A stretch of DNA of 64,000 nucleotides, from the NCBI GenBank assembly GCA_913060695.1, contig CAJXUA010000005.1:124001-188000 (forward strand), in the 5' to 3' direction. Origin of the DNA: an uncultured Gammaproteobacteria bacterium (GTDB taxonomy: Bacteria; Pseudomonadota; Gammaproteobacteria; Pseudomonadales; Pseudohongiellaceae). The position numbers and the translations under genes were made by a program. Below, piece after piece: positions 51,745 through 59,135 of the stretch. Each line of letters starts with the position of its first letter. Within the stretch, counting starts at the first letter, position 1. The notes beneath the pieces are model-generated. The model made no database searches. It saw only the letters and a program-made list of their open reading frames with translations, and had not been told where the DNA came from.

Positions 51745-52917
51745 ATGATTAGAAAGGGAATTTTTTGGCTTCACCTGATTTGCGGCATTGCGGCCGGCGT
51801 GGTGATTTTGATCATGTCCGTTACTGGTGTAATCCTCACGTACGAACGTCAAATCCTAGCATGGGAAGATCGCGCTTATTTCGCTGAGCCTGCCCTGGGG
51901 CAGTCCAAGCTTTCTATCGAAACCTTAGTTGAAGGCGCCACCAGCGCAGACTTTACGCCGGAAAGCGTAATAGTCTCTAGCGACCCGCGCGCTCCTGTGA
52001 CTCTTAGGCAAGGGCGTTCGCAAAGCGTCTATCTCAACCCTTATACCGGGGAGGAGTACACACCTCATAGTCCTGCTCTGGACGATTTCTTCTCTGCTGT
52101 CACTGCTTGGCATCGCTGGTTCAATGTCAGCGGTGAGGAGCGTGCTAATGCGCGTGCCATCACTGGTGCAGCGAACCTGATGTTTTTATTTCTAATCATC
52201 AGCGGCATCTATCTATGGCTGCCCGCAGTGTATCGCTGGAGTACGATGCGCCTGCGCCTATGGTTCCACCCGAATGCACGCTCCGGGCAGGCCCGTGATT
52301 TCAACTGGCATCATGTTTTTGGTTTCTGGGCGGCTATTCCATTGGCGGTGATCGTGGCCACGGCAACGGTGTTTAATTACTCTTGGGCGAATAATCTGGT
52401 GTATCGCTTAGCGGGGGAAGAGCCGCCCCAGCGCGGCCAAAGCGCTCCAGTTGAGCAGGATGTGGAAGCCTTAGTTGTGCCCGCGCAGGCCGAGCGGATG
52501 GCACTGGATGCGCTGCTATTGAGGGCGCAAGAACAATTAGCAGACTGGCAGACGATTAGCTTGAACTTGCCGGGCACGGATGCGGCGCAGGTAGACTTCT
52601 CAATCGATGAGGGCAATGGCGGGCAGCCGCAGAGGCGTCACGCATTGCAGTTGAACGCCTACACCGGCGCTACCATCGCGTGGATTCCATTCAATAGTCA
52701 GAGTGCGGGTCGACAGGCGCGTTCCTGGGTGCGGTTTCTGCATACGGGAGAGGCGCTAGGCTTCTTCGGGCAGACCATAGCGGGTCTCGTGTCCTTCCTG
52801 TCGGTATTGATGGTGTGGACAGGCTTTGCCCTTGCCCTGCGTCGTTTCTCGCGCTGGGTGCAGAGACTGCGACGTAATAGAAGCCGGGAATCTGATTTCG
52901 CCAGCGTTAGCGATTAA
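51745..52917 (+). CDS. PepSY-associated transmembrane protein
   Basis: 390 residues with N-terminal, central (two) and C-terminal membrane helices (about 10-32, 138-158, 190-212 and 345-368). H-L-I-C-G-I-A-A-G at the start and G-I-Y-L-W-L-P centrally are typical of PepSY_TM proteins, often linked to siderophore-iron reduction. The Fur-like box 37 bases upstream supports an iron-related role. An ATG at 51745 is preferred over a TTG at 51739. Its stop overlaps that of the GFA gene by 4 bases. Confidence 0.9.
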   Translation: MIRKGIFWLHLICGIAAGVVILIMSVTGVILTYERQILAWEDRAYFAEPALGQSKLSIETLVEGATSADFTPESVIVSSDPRAPVTLRQGRSQSVYLNPYTGEEYTPHSPALDDFFSAVTAWHRWFNVSGEERANARAITGAANLMFLFLIISGIYLWLPAVYRWSTMRLRLWFHPNARSGQARDFNWHHVFGFWAAIPLAVIVATATVFNYSWANNLVYRLAGEEPPQRGQSAPVEQDVEALVVPAQAERMALDALLLRAQEQLADWQTISLNLPGTDAAQVDFSIDEGNGGQPQRRHALQLNAYTGATIAWIPFNSQSAGRQARSWVRFLHTGEALGFFGQTIAGLVSFLSVLMVWTGFALALRRFSRWVQRLRRNRSRESDFASVSD

Positions 52918-53393
52918 GTTGCGTCGGCCTGAAGTTTGGCGCGTCGCTCGAGACTAGCGGCGGGCCAGAACTGCGAAGCCCGATAGTACTGGGCTACTGC
53001 AGGAATGTTTTCCGGAAGAACCACCCAAGGGAGTTTCGACTCTGTGAAGATATGGATGTCTGGCGCGAAAAGTGGTGCCTGCAGCAAGCTTCCAACACGG
53101 ATGAAGGATAGTGACTCGCCAGCGCCAACATAATGGCTCCACAGTGTTACGTTGCAGTGTTGGCAGCGTAGTATCTTCTGGCCCTTGCCGCTGTTACTCG
53201 GTACCACTAGTGCCTCGGGCTCACCTTCTAGAAGCTCCACCGATGCAGTCTCTATCAAGGCGTTTATGGCGAATGCACTGCCCGATTCGCGCTGGCACCA
53301 TGTGCAATGACAGCAGTGAATGAACAGGGGTGCTTGATTAAGTTGATAGCGAATATTGCCGCAGCTGCACGCCCCTTGAATGACATCGCTCAT
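52914..53393 (-). CDS. GFA/CENP-V family zinc protein
   Basis: 159 residues. The GFA signature is C-S-C-G-N-I-R-Y, C-C-H-C-T-W-C-Q-R, and C-Q-H-C near residue 80, giving two zinc sites. These proteins resemble glutathione-dependent formaldehyde-activating enzyme, but most have unproven functions. The gene begins two bases after the GNAT gene stop, so the two are co-transcribed. Confidence 0.9.
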   Translation of the reverse strand: MSDVIQGACSCGNIRYQLNQAPLFIHCCHCTWCQRESGSAFAINALIETASVELLEGEPEALVVPSNSGKGQKILRCQHCNVTLWSHYVGAGESLSFIRVGSLLQAPLFAPDIHIFTESKLPWVVLPENIPAVAQYYRASQFWPAASLERRAKLQADAT

Positions 53394-53395
53394 CG

Positions 53396-53905
53396 TTAGT
53401 CTCCTTTGCTCTTATTTCTGGGCAGATTAACTTGCCAGTATCCGACGTCTAGCCAGCGGTTGAACTTCTCGCCCACCTCCTCGAAATGGCCAACTTTGCG
53501 CATGCCGAATTTCTCATGCAAAGCCACGCTCTGTGGGTTTGGTAGGGCGATGCAGGCTACAACCGCATGCACTTGTTTGGTTTCGAGAGCCTCGAATAGG
53601 GCATGATACAAGGCGCTGCCGACTCCTTTTGCCGTGCCTTGCTGGGCGAGATAGACAGTGATCTCGACGCTAAAACGGTAGGCGAAGCGTGTCTTCCAGG
53701 TTGTCGCATAGGCGTAACCCATGATCTGCTCCCCGTCCATGGCTACTAGCCAAGGCAGTCCCAGCGCTTCGATTTGCTCAATGCGCAGTAGCATCTGATC
53801 TACGGACACGGGCGTCAACTCGAAGCTGATCACGCTACTTTCTATATAGTGGTTATAAATGGCGCATATCTGCGCGGCATCCGCTTGTGTGACAGCTCTA
53901 ATCAT
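53396..53905 (-). CDS. GNAT acetyltransferase, phosphinothricin-acetyltransferase-like
   Basis: 169 residues from ATG 53905. The GNAT fold has I-R-A-V-T-Q-A-D-A-A and I-Y-N-H-Y-I-E-S-S-V-I-S-F-E typical of Pat/Bar-like enzymes. The acetyl-CoA pyrophosphate loop is Q-G-T-A-K-G-V-G-S-A near residue 95. Such enzymes acetylate methionine sulfoximine-like or other amines; the substrate here is not known. It is upstream of the GFA gene. Confidence 0.88.
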   Translation of the reverse strand: MIRAVTQADAAQICAIYNHYIESSVISFELTPVSVDQMLLRIEQIEALGLPWLVAMDGEQIMGYAYATTWKTRFAYRFSVEITVYLAQQGTAKGVGSALYHALFEALETKQVHAVVACIALPNPQSVALHEKFGMRKVGHFEEVGEKFNRWLDVGYWQVNLPRNKSKGD

Positions 53906-53971
53906 GGTGTGTCGATTCGATCCTGTAGAGAGTTTGTAAGCATTGCAAAGAGGCATAATATTACAAGCACT

Positions 53972-53996
53972 GGATTGTCACGAATAGGGACAATCC
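53972..53996. repeat. 8-bp inverted repeat between divergent genes
   Basis: GGATTGTC (53972-53979) and GACAATCC (53989-53996) flank a 9-base loop. It is a candidate operator between the GNAT gene and the exported methyltransferase gene. Confidence 0.35.
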
Positions 53997-54093
53997 GCCA
54001 ATTTTATTATGGGCGCAATTGTGCTATTTCTAAGCAGGTTAGCGATGTAAGGAACAACAACAAAAACACAGTGCTACATCTGAGGATACCACT

Positions 54094-54840
54094 ATGAAAT
54101 TACTCCCTATCGCATTCGCCGCAGTGACGGCATTGTGCGCATTTACCACTCAGGCGCAAAACGCCGCCAACCTCAACGCTGCTTTGGCAAGCGAGTCTCG
54201 TGCGCAGGCCGATCGTGAGGCGGATGCGCGTCGTAAGCCTGCAGAGACGCTCGACTTTTTTGGTATTGGACCGGGCATGATGGTAGTCGATCTTATCGCT
54301 TCTGGGGGCTATTACACGGAAGTGCTTGCAAACGCTGTGGGCCCGCGCGGTAAGGTGTATATGCAGAACGCTCCCTCAGCATTAGAGGGGGAGCGCGGAG
54401 CCCGCACCGAAGAGGCGATCAATGCTCGCCTCGCCGGGGGCCGCCTCGCCAATGTTGAGCGCCTTAATCGCGATGCCAGCGATCTTGGCCTTCCAGCAAA
54501 CTCCCTAGATGCCGCGGTGATCGCCTTGGAATACCATGAGCTATTTCGTTCGGCTGATCCGGATGCTGAGATGAAGTTCCTCAATGAGATGAAGCGCGTG
54601 CTTAAATCTGGCGGCATCCTAGGCGTAATAGATCATGCCGGTAATGCGGGGAACGACAATGGCCCTATGCACCGTGCAGAGCTGCAGAAAGTGCTCGATG
54701 GTGCCACGGCGGCAGGGTTTATTATCGATGGTACTAGCGACCTACTGCGCAATCCCGCTGACGATCGCAGCCTAACCGTCTTCGACGCCAGCATTCGCGG
54801 CGTTACCGATCAGTTCATCGTGAAACTGCGTAAGCCTTGA
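54094..54840 (+). CDS. exported methyltransferase-like protein
   Basis: 248 residues. A clear signal peptide (hydrophobic core then T-T-Q-A-Q-N) precedes a class I SAM-methyltransferase-like fold: G-I-G-P-G-M-M-V-V-D-L-I-A-S-G-G-Y-Y-T-E, with motif I changed from the usual D/E-x-G-x-G. Similar signal-bearing methyltransferases exist (COG4798-type). How a SAM-dependent enzyme would work outside the cytosol is unclear. It may be the first gene of the 54-57 kb sulfur cluster (89 bases to the rhodanese). Confidence 0.85.
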   Translation: MKLLPIAFAAVTALCAFTTQAQNAANLNAALASESRAQADREADARRKPAETLDFFGIGPGMMVVDLIASGGYYTEVLANAVGPRGKVYMQNAPSALEGERGARTEEAINARLAGGRLANVERLNRDASDLGLPANSLDAAVIALEYHELFRSADPDAEMKFLNEMKRVLKSGGILGVIDHAGNAGNDNGPMHRAELQKVLDGATAAGFIIDGTSDLLRNPADDRSLTVFDASIRGVTDQFIVKLRKP

Positions 54841-54928
54841 TCGAGGCTTGCGCTGGCGTAGATGTAGGGGTACAAATAGCGCACCCTGGCATCTGCGCCG
54901 GATCGCAATCTGGAAGGAGAGGCAAAAT

Positions 54929-55879
54929 ATGAACCTAGTGACACGCTGGTGGGCAATTGGCCTGCTTCTGATTGTCGCGCTGCCCGCGCCAGCATTCGCT
55001 GCGCCGCAAGGCTGGACGGTTTTGCTCGAGCCCGCTCAGCTCGCGAATATTCTGGCGGCGTCTCCCAATGTGCGAGTCATTCAGGTCACTGGCAATTACA
55101 GCGCAGGGCATATTCCCGGCTCTATCGATGTTCCCTACACACAGTTTCGAGGGCCGCAAAGCAATCCGGGCGCCGTACCCGCATTAGAAGGCTTAACAAC
55201 TTTAGTGCGCAGCATTGGTATCAGTGCTCAGACTCCAGTCGCTATTGTGCACGCCGGCGACAATGCCGCGGACTTTGGAGCTGCGGCGCGGGTCTATTGG
55301 ACGCTGAAGTCTCTCGGCGTGAAGGACCTAAGCCTGCTCAACGGCGGTTTTGCCGGCTGGACATCAGCTAATCTGCCGGTTAGCACCCAAGGGACAATAG
55401 TGCCTGCTAGTGATTTTAGCCCGCAATGGAGCGATCAATGGCGAGTCAGCACTAACGAAGTAGAAACACTCGTCGCGGACAATAGCGCCCGACTAATAGA
55501 TGCACGTACCCCAGATTTTTTCGAAGGCATACATGCCTCTAGTGGCCGTCCCGGCACCATCAAAGGGGCTAGTAATCTCACCTTCTCAGATTTCTTCGAG
55601 GGCAGTCGTGTAAAGCCGAAGACGCAGATTAGTCAGATTCTCGCATCTCACTCTCAACCCTCAGCTCCGTTCACGGTCTCTTTCTGTAATACCGGCCATC
55701 TTGCTGCCATTAACTGGTTCGTCATGAGCGAGCTGCAGGGCGTGCCCAATACGCGCCTGTATGCCGAAAGCATGACCGAGTGGAGTATGGCGAATCGTCC
55801 GATGGACAATGAGCCGAACCGCATCAAGCACTACTGGCGCATGACCACCGATTGGTTCACTAACTTAATCGGCGCCTAA
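54929..55879 (+). CDS. periplasmic tandem-rhodanese sulfurtransferase
   Basis: 316 residues. A signal peptide ends A-P-A-F-A-A. Two rhodanese domains follow. The first lacks the active cysteine (I-V-H-A-G-D-N near 107). The second has Cys253 in S-F-C-N-T-G-H-L-A. It would transfer sulfane sulfur in the periplasm, probably from thiosulfate. GGAG precedes ATG 54929, and the TsuA-like gene begins four bases after its stop. Confidence 0.9.
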   Translation: MNLVTRWWAIGLLLIVALPAPAFAAPQGWTVLLEPAQLANILAASPNVRVIQVTGNYSAGHIPGSIDVPYTQFRGPQSNPGAVPALEGLTTLVRSIGISAQTPVAIVHAGDNAADFGAAARVYWTLKSLGVKDLSLLNGGFAGWTSANLPVSTQGTIVPASDFSPQWSDQWRVSTNEVETLVADNSARLIDARTPDFFEGIHASSGRPGTIKGASNLTFSDFFEGSRVKPKTQISQILASHSQPSAPFTVSFCNTGHLAAINWFVMSELQGVPNTRLYAESMTEWSMANRPMDNEPNRIKHYWRMTTDWFTNLIGA

Positions 55880-55883
55880 CTCC

Positions 55884-57020
55884 GTGCACTCTGGCAATAG
55901 CCCCATCTTCGTTCGACGCACTGCATTGTTGCTTTTTAGCGCAATCCTAGTATTCGGCACCTTCGCAATGGCGGGTCCACGTTCGGCAGCAATGCTCATC
56001 GTGGGTCTCGGTTTCGGCTGTGTGCTAGAGGGCATGCGTTTCGGCTTTACTGGCCCTTGGCGGGCCATCGTGACCGAGCGTGACGGTCGCGGCCTCATGG
56101 CTCAATTATTCGCTATCGCGCTTACTGCGGTAGTGGCATTCCCGTTATTGGCGTCCCATCCCGATGAGCTCAATGGTGCCTATGCCCCCATCGGATTCGC
56201 GATGCTGGTAGCGGCGTTCGTGTTCGGCGCTGCGATGCAGGTAGTGATGGGCTGTGGCTCTGGCACACTCGTGAACGCCGGTAGTGGCAATGCCATCGGC
56301 CTGATTGCCCTGCTCGGTTTCGTCTTGGGTAGCTTTTTAGGTAGCCTACACTTGGCGTGGTGGACCTCCTTGGGGGCATTGCCGGTGTATACGCTACAAG
56401 GTTTGTTTGGGAATTTGGGGGGCTTGTTTGTCACTCTGCTAGGGCTTGCTGCCATTGGGCTCATCGTTCTTAAAAGAGCGCGTCCCGGTATGCGTTTGCC
56501 TAGGCGCGGCTTGTTTGTAGCGGCGTTATTGATCGCATTGTTAGCCACATTGAATCTGGTGATCGCAGGGCAGTCTTGGGGAGTCGTCTATGGACTAGGG
56601 CTGTGGGGAGCTAAGTTAGTCAGTGCTGTAGGTGTGGATTTAAGCTCGAGTGATTTTTGGGGGGCTCCCGCACATGCGCAACGTTTGCAGCAATCGCTGC
56701 TGACGGATGTCACCTCCCTGAGCAATATCGGCATCATCGTCGGCGCGTTTATCATCATGCGCTGGCGCAGTTCACCAGGACCGCAAGTAGCAGCCTTGAG
56801 ACCATTAAGTTGGCTCGCAGTCGCGCTCGCAGGCATCGTCCTTGGGTATAGCGCTCGCGTCGCATTTGGCTGCAATGTTGGTGCGTTCTTCAGCGGTGTC
56901 TCAACCGGTAGCCTGCATGGCTGGGCTTGGTTTTTCGCGGCGTTCGCCGGTTCTATCCTAGGTATAAGGCTGCGACCGAGACTACTGCAAACCCTGCTTC
57001 CACAAGGAGCTACACAATGA
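55884..57020 (+). CDS. YeeE/YedE (TsuA)-type thiosulfate transporter
   Basis: 378 residues with about nine membrane helices. The three cysteines are all in family motifs: Cys46 (G-F-G-C-V-L-E-G), Cys124 (V-M-G-C-G-S-G-T-L) and Cys330 (A-F-G-C-N-V-G-A-F-F-S). In TsuA such cysteines handle thiosulfate. Start is GTG at 55884, four bases after the rhodanese stop. Its stop overlaps the ATG of a 60-residue membrane protein in ATGA. Import of thiosulfate or a related sulfur compound is inferred. Confidence 0.9.
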   Translation: MHSGNSPIFVRRTALLLFSAILVFGTFAMAGPRSAAMLIVGLGFGCVLEGMRFGFTGPWRAIVTERDGRGLMAQLFAIALTAVVAFPLLASHPDELNGAYAPIGFAMLVAAFVFGAAMQVVMGCGSGTLVNAGSGNAIGLIALLGFVLGSFLGSLHLAWWTSLGALPVYTLQGLFGNLGGLFVTLLGLAAIGLIVLKRARPGMRLPRRGLFVAALLIALLATLNLVIAGQSWGVVYGLGLWGAKLVSAVGVDLSSSDFWGAPAHAQRLQQSLLTDVTSLSNIGIIVGAFIIMRWRSSPGPQVAALRPLSWLAVALAGIVLGYSARVAFGCNVGAFFSGVSTGSLHGWAWFFAAFAGSILGIRLRPRLLQTLLPQGATQ

Positions 57021-57199
57021 GCAGTATCGAGGACATCCCCTCCCGTCCTGTTGTGGGCTATGCGGCGTTGGGATTTTTGCTAGTGCTGCTAGTGGTGGAC
57101 TTTCGGCAGGCGCAACCGATCAATCCCTATCAGGCCCCAGCTCCGGTCGCTTTAGGTTCAGGGCAGGCTCCGACCGCCGCGCACTGTACTGCACTCTAG
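57017..57199 (+). CDS. 60-residue single-helix membrane protein
   Basis: Starts at ATG 57017, overlapping the transporter stop in ATGA, with AAGGAG at 57004-57009. It has one hydrophobic helix (about 13-30) and a Pro/Ala-rich tail with one Cys. In many genomes a TusA-like gene follows YeeE; here this small protein takes that place. Its last 42 bases overlap the 3' end of the minus-strand rsuA-type gene. Unknown family. Confidence 0.75.
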   Translation: MSSIEDIPSRPVVGYAALGFLLVLLVVDFRQAQPINPYQAPAPVALGSGQAPTAAHCTAL

Positions 57200-57889
57200 C
57201 TCTGTCCCTAGCAGGGCACGGTAGGCACCAGAAGGCAATGCGGGGTCTAGAGTAATTGCGCCGATCTGGGTGCGATGTAGGCTTAGTACGGGGTTGCGAA
57301 ACCGGCCAAACATCCGCTTGATTTGGTGGTAGCGACCCTCTGTCAGGGTTATGCGCGCGAGCTGCGGCGCTAGGACCTCAAGGCGGGCAGGACGCGTTAC
57401 GATATCCTCGAAGGGGAAGTGAATACCTTTTGCAAAAGCCTCCACGCATTCTTCGCTAATGGCGTGTTTTACGCCCACGATATAGGTCTTCTCGACGTGT
57501 TGCTCTGGGGCCATCAGGCCTCGTGACCACTCCCCGTCATTCGTCAGTAGCAGTAGGCCGGTAGAGTTCTTATCTAGGCGACCAACGATGTGCAGGCCGG
57601 CATGTTGAACTGCATCGAGAAGGGCGAACACGGTGCGCTGACTGGCATCGATGGTCGCACTTAAGATGCCTGCCGGTTTGTTCAGCATCAAGTATTGGGC
57701 TTGTTCATGGGGCAGAGTCTTGTCATCGACAATGACGACGGCAAACTGATTGATCTGCAGATCAGAGTCGCGGGCGATAGCGCCGTTGACGCGGACGCGC
57801 CCTGCGGCTAGCAGAGGTTTTACATCCCTGCGATTGATGCGCAGCGCACTGGATAGGTAGCGATCGAGTCGGGTGCGTTTAGTGGCCAT
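57158..57889 (-). CDS. rsuA: 16S rRNA pseudouridine synthase, RsuA family
   Basis: 243 residues. An S4-like RNA-binding domain (L-D-R-Y-L-S-S-A-L) leads the catalytic domain with G-R-L-D-K-N-S-T-G-L-L-L-L-T-N-D, where Asp is the nucleophile. It converts U516 of 16S rRNA to pseudouridine. The C-terminal 14 codons overlap the small membrane protein gene on the other strand. Confidence 0.92.
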   Translation of the reverse strand: MATKRTRLDRYLSSALRINRRDVKPLLAAGRVRVNGAIARDSDLQINQFAVVIVDDKTLPHEQAQYLMLNKPAGILSATIDASQRTVFALLDAVQHAGLHIVGRLDKNSTGLLLLTNDGEWSRGLMAPEQHVEKTYIVGVKHAISEECVEAFAKGIHFPFEDIVTRPARLEVLAPQLARITLTEGRYHQIKRMFGRFRNPVLSLHRTQIGAITLDPALPSGAYRALLGTELECSTVRGGRSLP

Positions 57890-57944
57890 AGGCGGTATTA
57901 GCGAACAATCATCATGCGCGATGCGCGAGAAATTGAAAAGTTGC

Positions 57945-58286
57945 TTAGGACTTTTTGACGAACTCGGACTTTAGCTTCATCGCTCCGATCCCGTCGATCT
58001 TACAGTCAATGTCGTGATCGCCATCCACGAGTCGAATATTCTTCACCTTAGTCCCCACCTTCACCACGAGAGAGCTGCCTTTTACTTTAAGGTCTTTGAT
58101 CACGGTAATAGTGTCGCCATCGACTAGAGGATTGCCGTTGGCATCGGTCGTGAGTTTTGTGTCAACGGGCGCAGCTACGGCTGGAGCCATTGCCCATTCG
58201 TGAGCGCACTCGGGGCAAACGAACATGTCGACACTCTCATAGGTGTATACGGAGGCGCAGGCGGGGCAGGGCGGCAGATCAGACAT
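57945..58286 (-). CDS. yjdM: zinc-ribbon protein YjdM (PhnA-like)
   Basis: 113 residues. An N-terminal zinc ribbon has C-P-A-C and C-P-E-C, followed by a PhnA-type beta domain ([17 protein letters not shown]). YjdM is often mislabelled as an alkylphosphonate protein; its role is not settled. ATG 58286 is chosen since residues upstream do not match the family. Confidence 0.9.
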   Translation of the reverse strand: MSDLPPCPACASVYTYESVDMFVCPECAHEWAMAPAVAAPVDTKLTTDANGNPLVDGDTITVIKDLKVKGSSLVVKVGTKVKNIRLVDGDHDIDCKIDGIGAMKLKSEFVKKS

Positions 58287-58403
58287 CGAATTGGGCTCAT
58301 GATTAGCGATTGAGGGTCGGCATAGTGCCGTATAGATAGGGGGGAGTCCACCCTGGGCGCGGACCATACGCTAAGCTGCAGCGCTATCATTTTCGCTAAT
58401 GTA

Positions 58404-58422
58404 GGTTGTAGCAGCTACAACC
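58404..58422. promoter_or_regulatory. perfect 19-bp palindrome (operator-like)
   Basis: GGTTGTAGC-A-GCTACAACC is an exact inverted repeat with a one-base centre. It covers the -35 and part of the spacer of the likely promoter of the haem c gene (TTGTAG 58406-58411, 17 bases, TATGAT 58429-58434). Confidence 0.65.
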
Positions 58423-58434
58423 GGGACTTATGAT
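58406..58434 (+). promoter_or_regulatory. promoter of the haem c / PQQ genes
   Basis: TTGTAG and TATGAT are spaced by 17 bases, 43 bases before the ATG at 58477. The -10 differs from consensus at one base. It overlaps the palindrome above. Confidence 0.55.
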
Positions 58435-58476
58435 ATTGCGTAACGACTCCTAAAAACTCATCTTCCGAGGTGCTCT

Positions 58477-59010
58477 ATGCCATTCCCCTTACTAAAGAAA
58501 ACCCTGCTTCTAAGTTCTGTATTGCTCCTAGCAGGCCAGGCCTTTACAGCCGATAGCAGCAAGCAACTCGAGATAGATGAGAACTCCTTCGATTGCCTTG
58601 GAGCAATGACCCAAGTAGGCGAATTCTTCGTATCAAACTTACTCGGCAATCTCGATGAGACGGTTGCCGTGGCCAGCTCTGAGACCGGCGGCAAGTATCC
58701 TGTTGGCTCCATGGTTTCCTTGATTCCGTCCGAGGTAATGGTGAAGCATCAAGACGGCTGGAATCCAGAGACTAACGACTGGGAGTTCTTTGAGCTTAGT
58801 GTTTCGGAGATGGGCAGCAAGATTGCCGTGCGGGGCACTACTGAAGTAGTGAATCAGTTTGGTGGCAACTGCTTTGGCTGCCATACACTGGCACGAACAG
58901 AGTGGGATCTAATCTGCGGCACAGGGCATGGCTGCGCGCCACTGCCCATCACAAGAGAGCAGATCCATGCTATGCAGAACAGCGATCCTCGCTGCGAGAT
59001 GAAAGAGTGA
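58477..59010 (+). CDS. exported single-haem cytochrome c, P460-like
   Basis: 177 residues. A signal peptide ends Q-A-F-T-A-D. A haem c attachment motif C-F-G-C-H is at residues 132-136, with G-K-Y-P-V-G upstream as in cytochrome P460-related proteins. The C terminus has further cysteines (C-G-T-G-H-G-C). It is likely a periplasmic electron carrier, 125 bases upstream of the PQQ dehydrogenase. The fold assignment to P460 is a guess from the motif and its neighbourhood. Confidence 0.8.
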   Translation: MPFPLLKKTLLLSSVLLLAGQAFTADSSKQLEIDENSFDCLGAMTQVGEFFVSNLLGNLDETVAVASSETGGKYPVGSMVSLIPSEVMVKHQDGWNPETNDWEFFELSVSEMGSKIAVRGTTEVVNQFGGNCFGCHTLARTEWDLICGTGHGCAPLPITREQIHAMQNSDPRCEMKE

Positions 59011-59135
59011 GCTAGAGGCGCCATAGGGGGCTGTTGCCGAGCTTTGGCCCCCATAATCGTCTGTTAGTTAACCTTGAAACCCGGTACTATCTCGCCCTGC
59101 CAAATTTTACTAGAAAGAGTTGATAAGGAGAGAGT

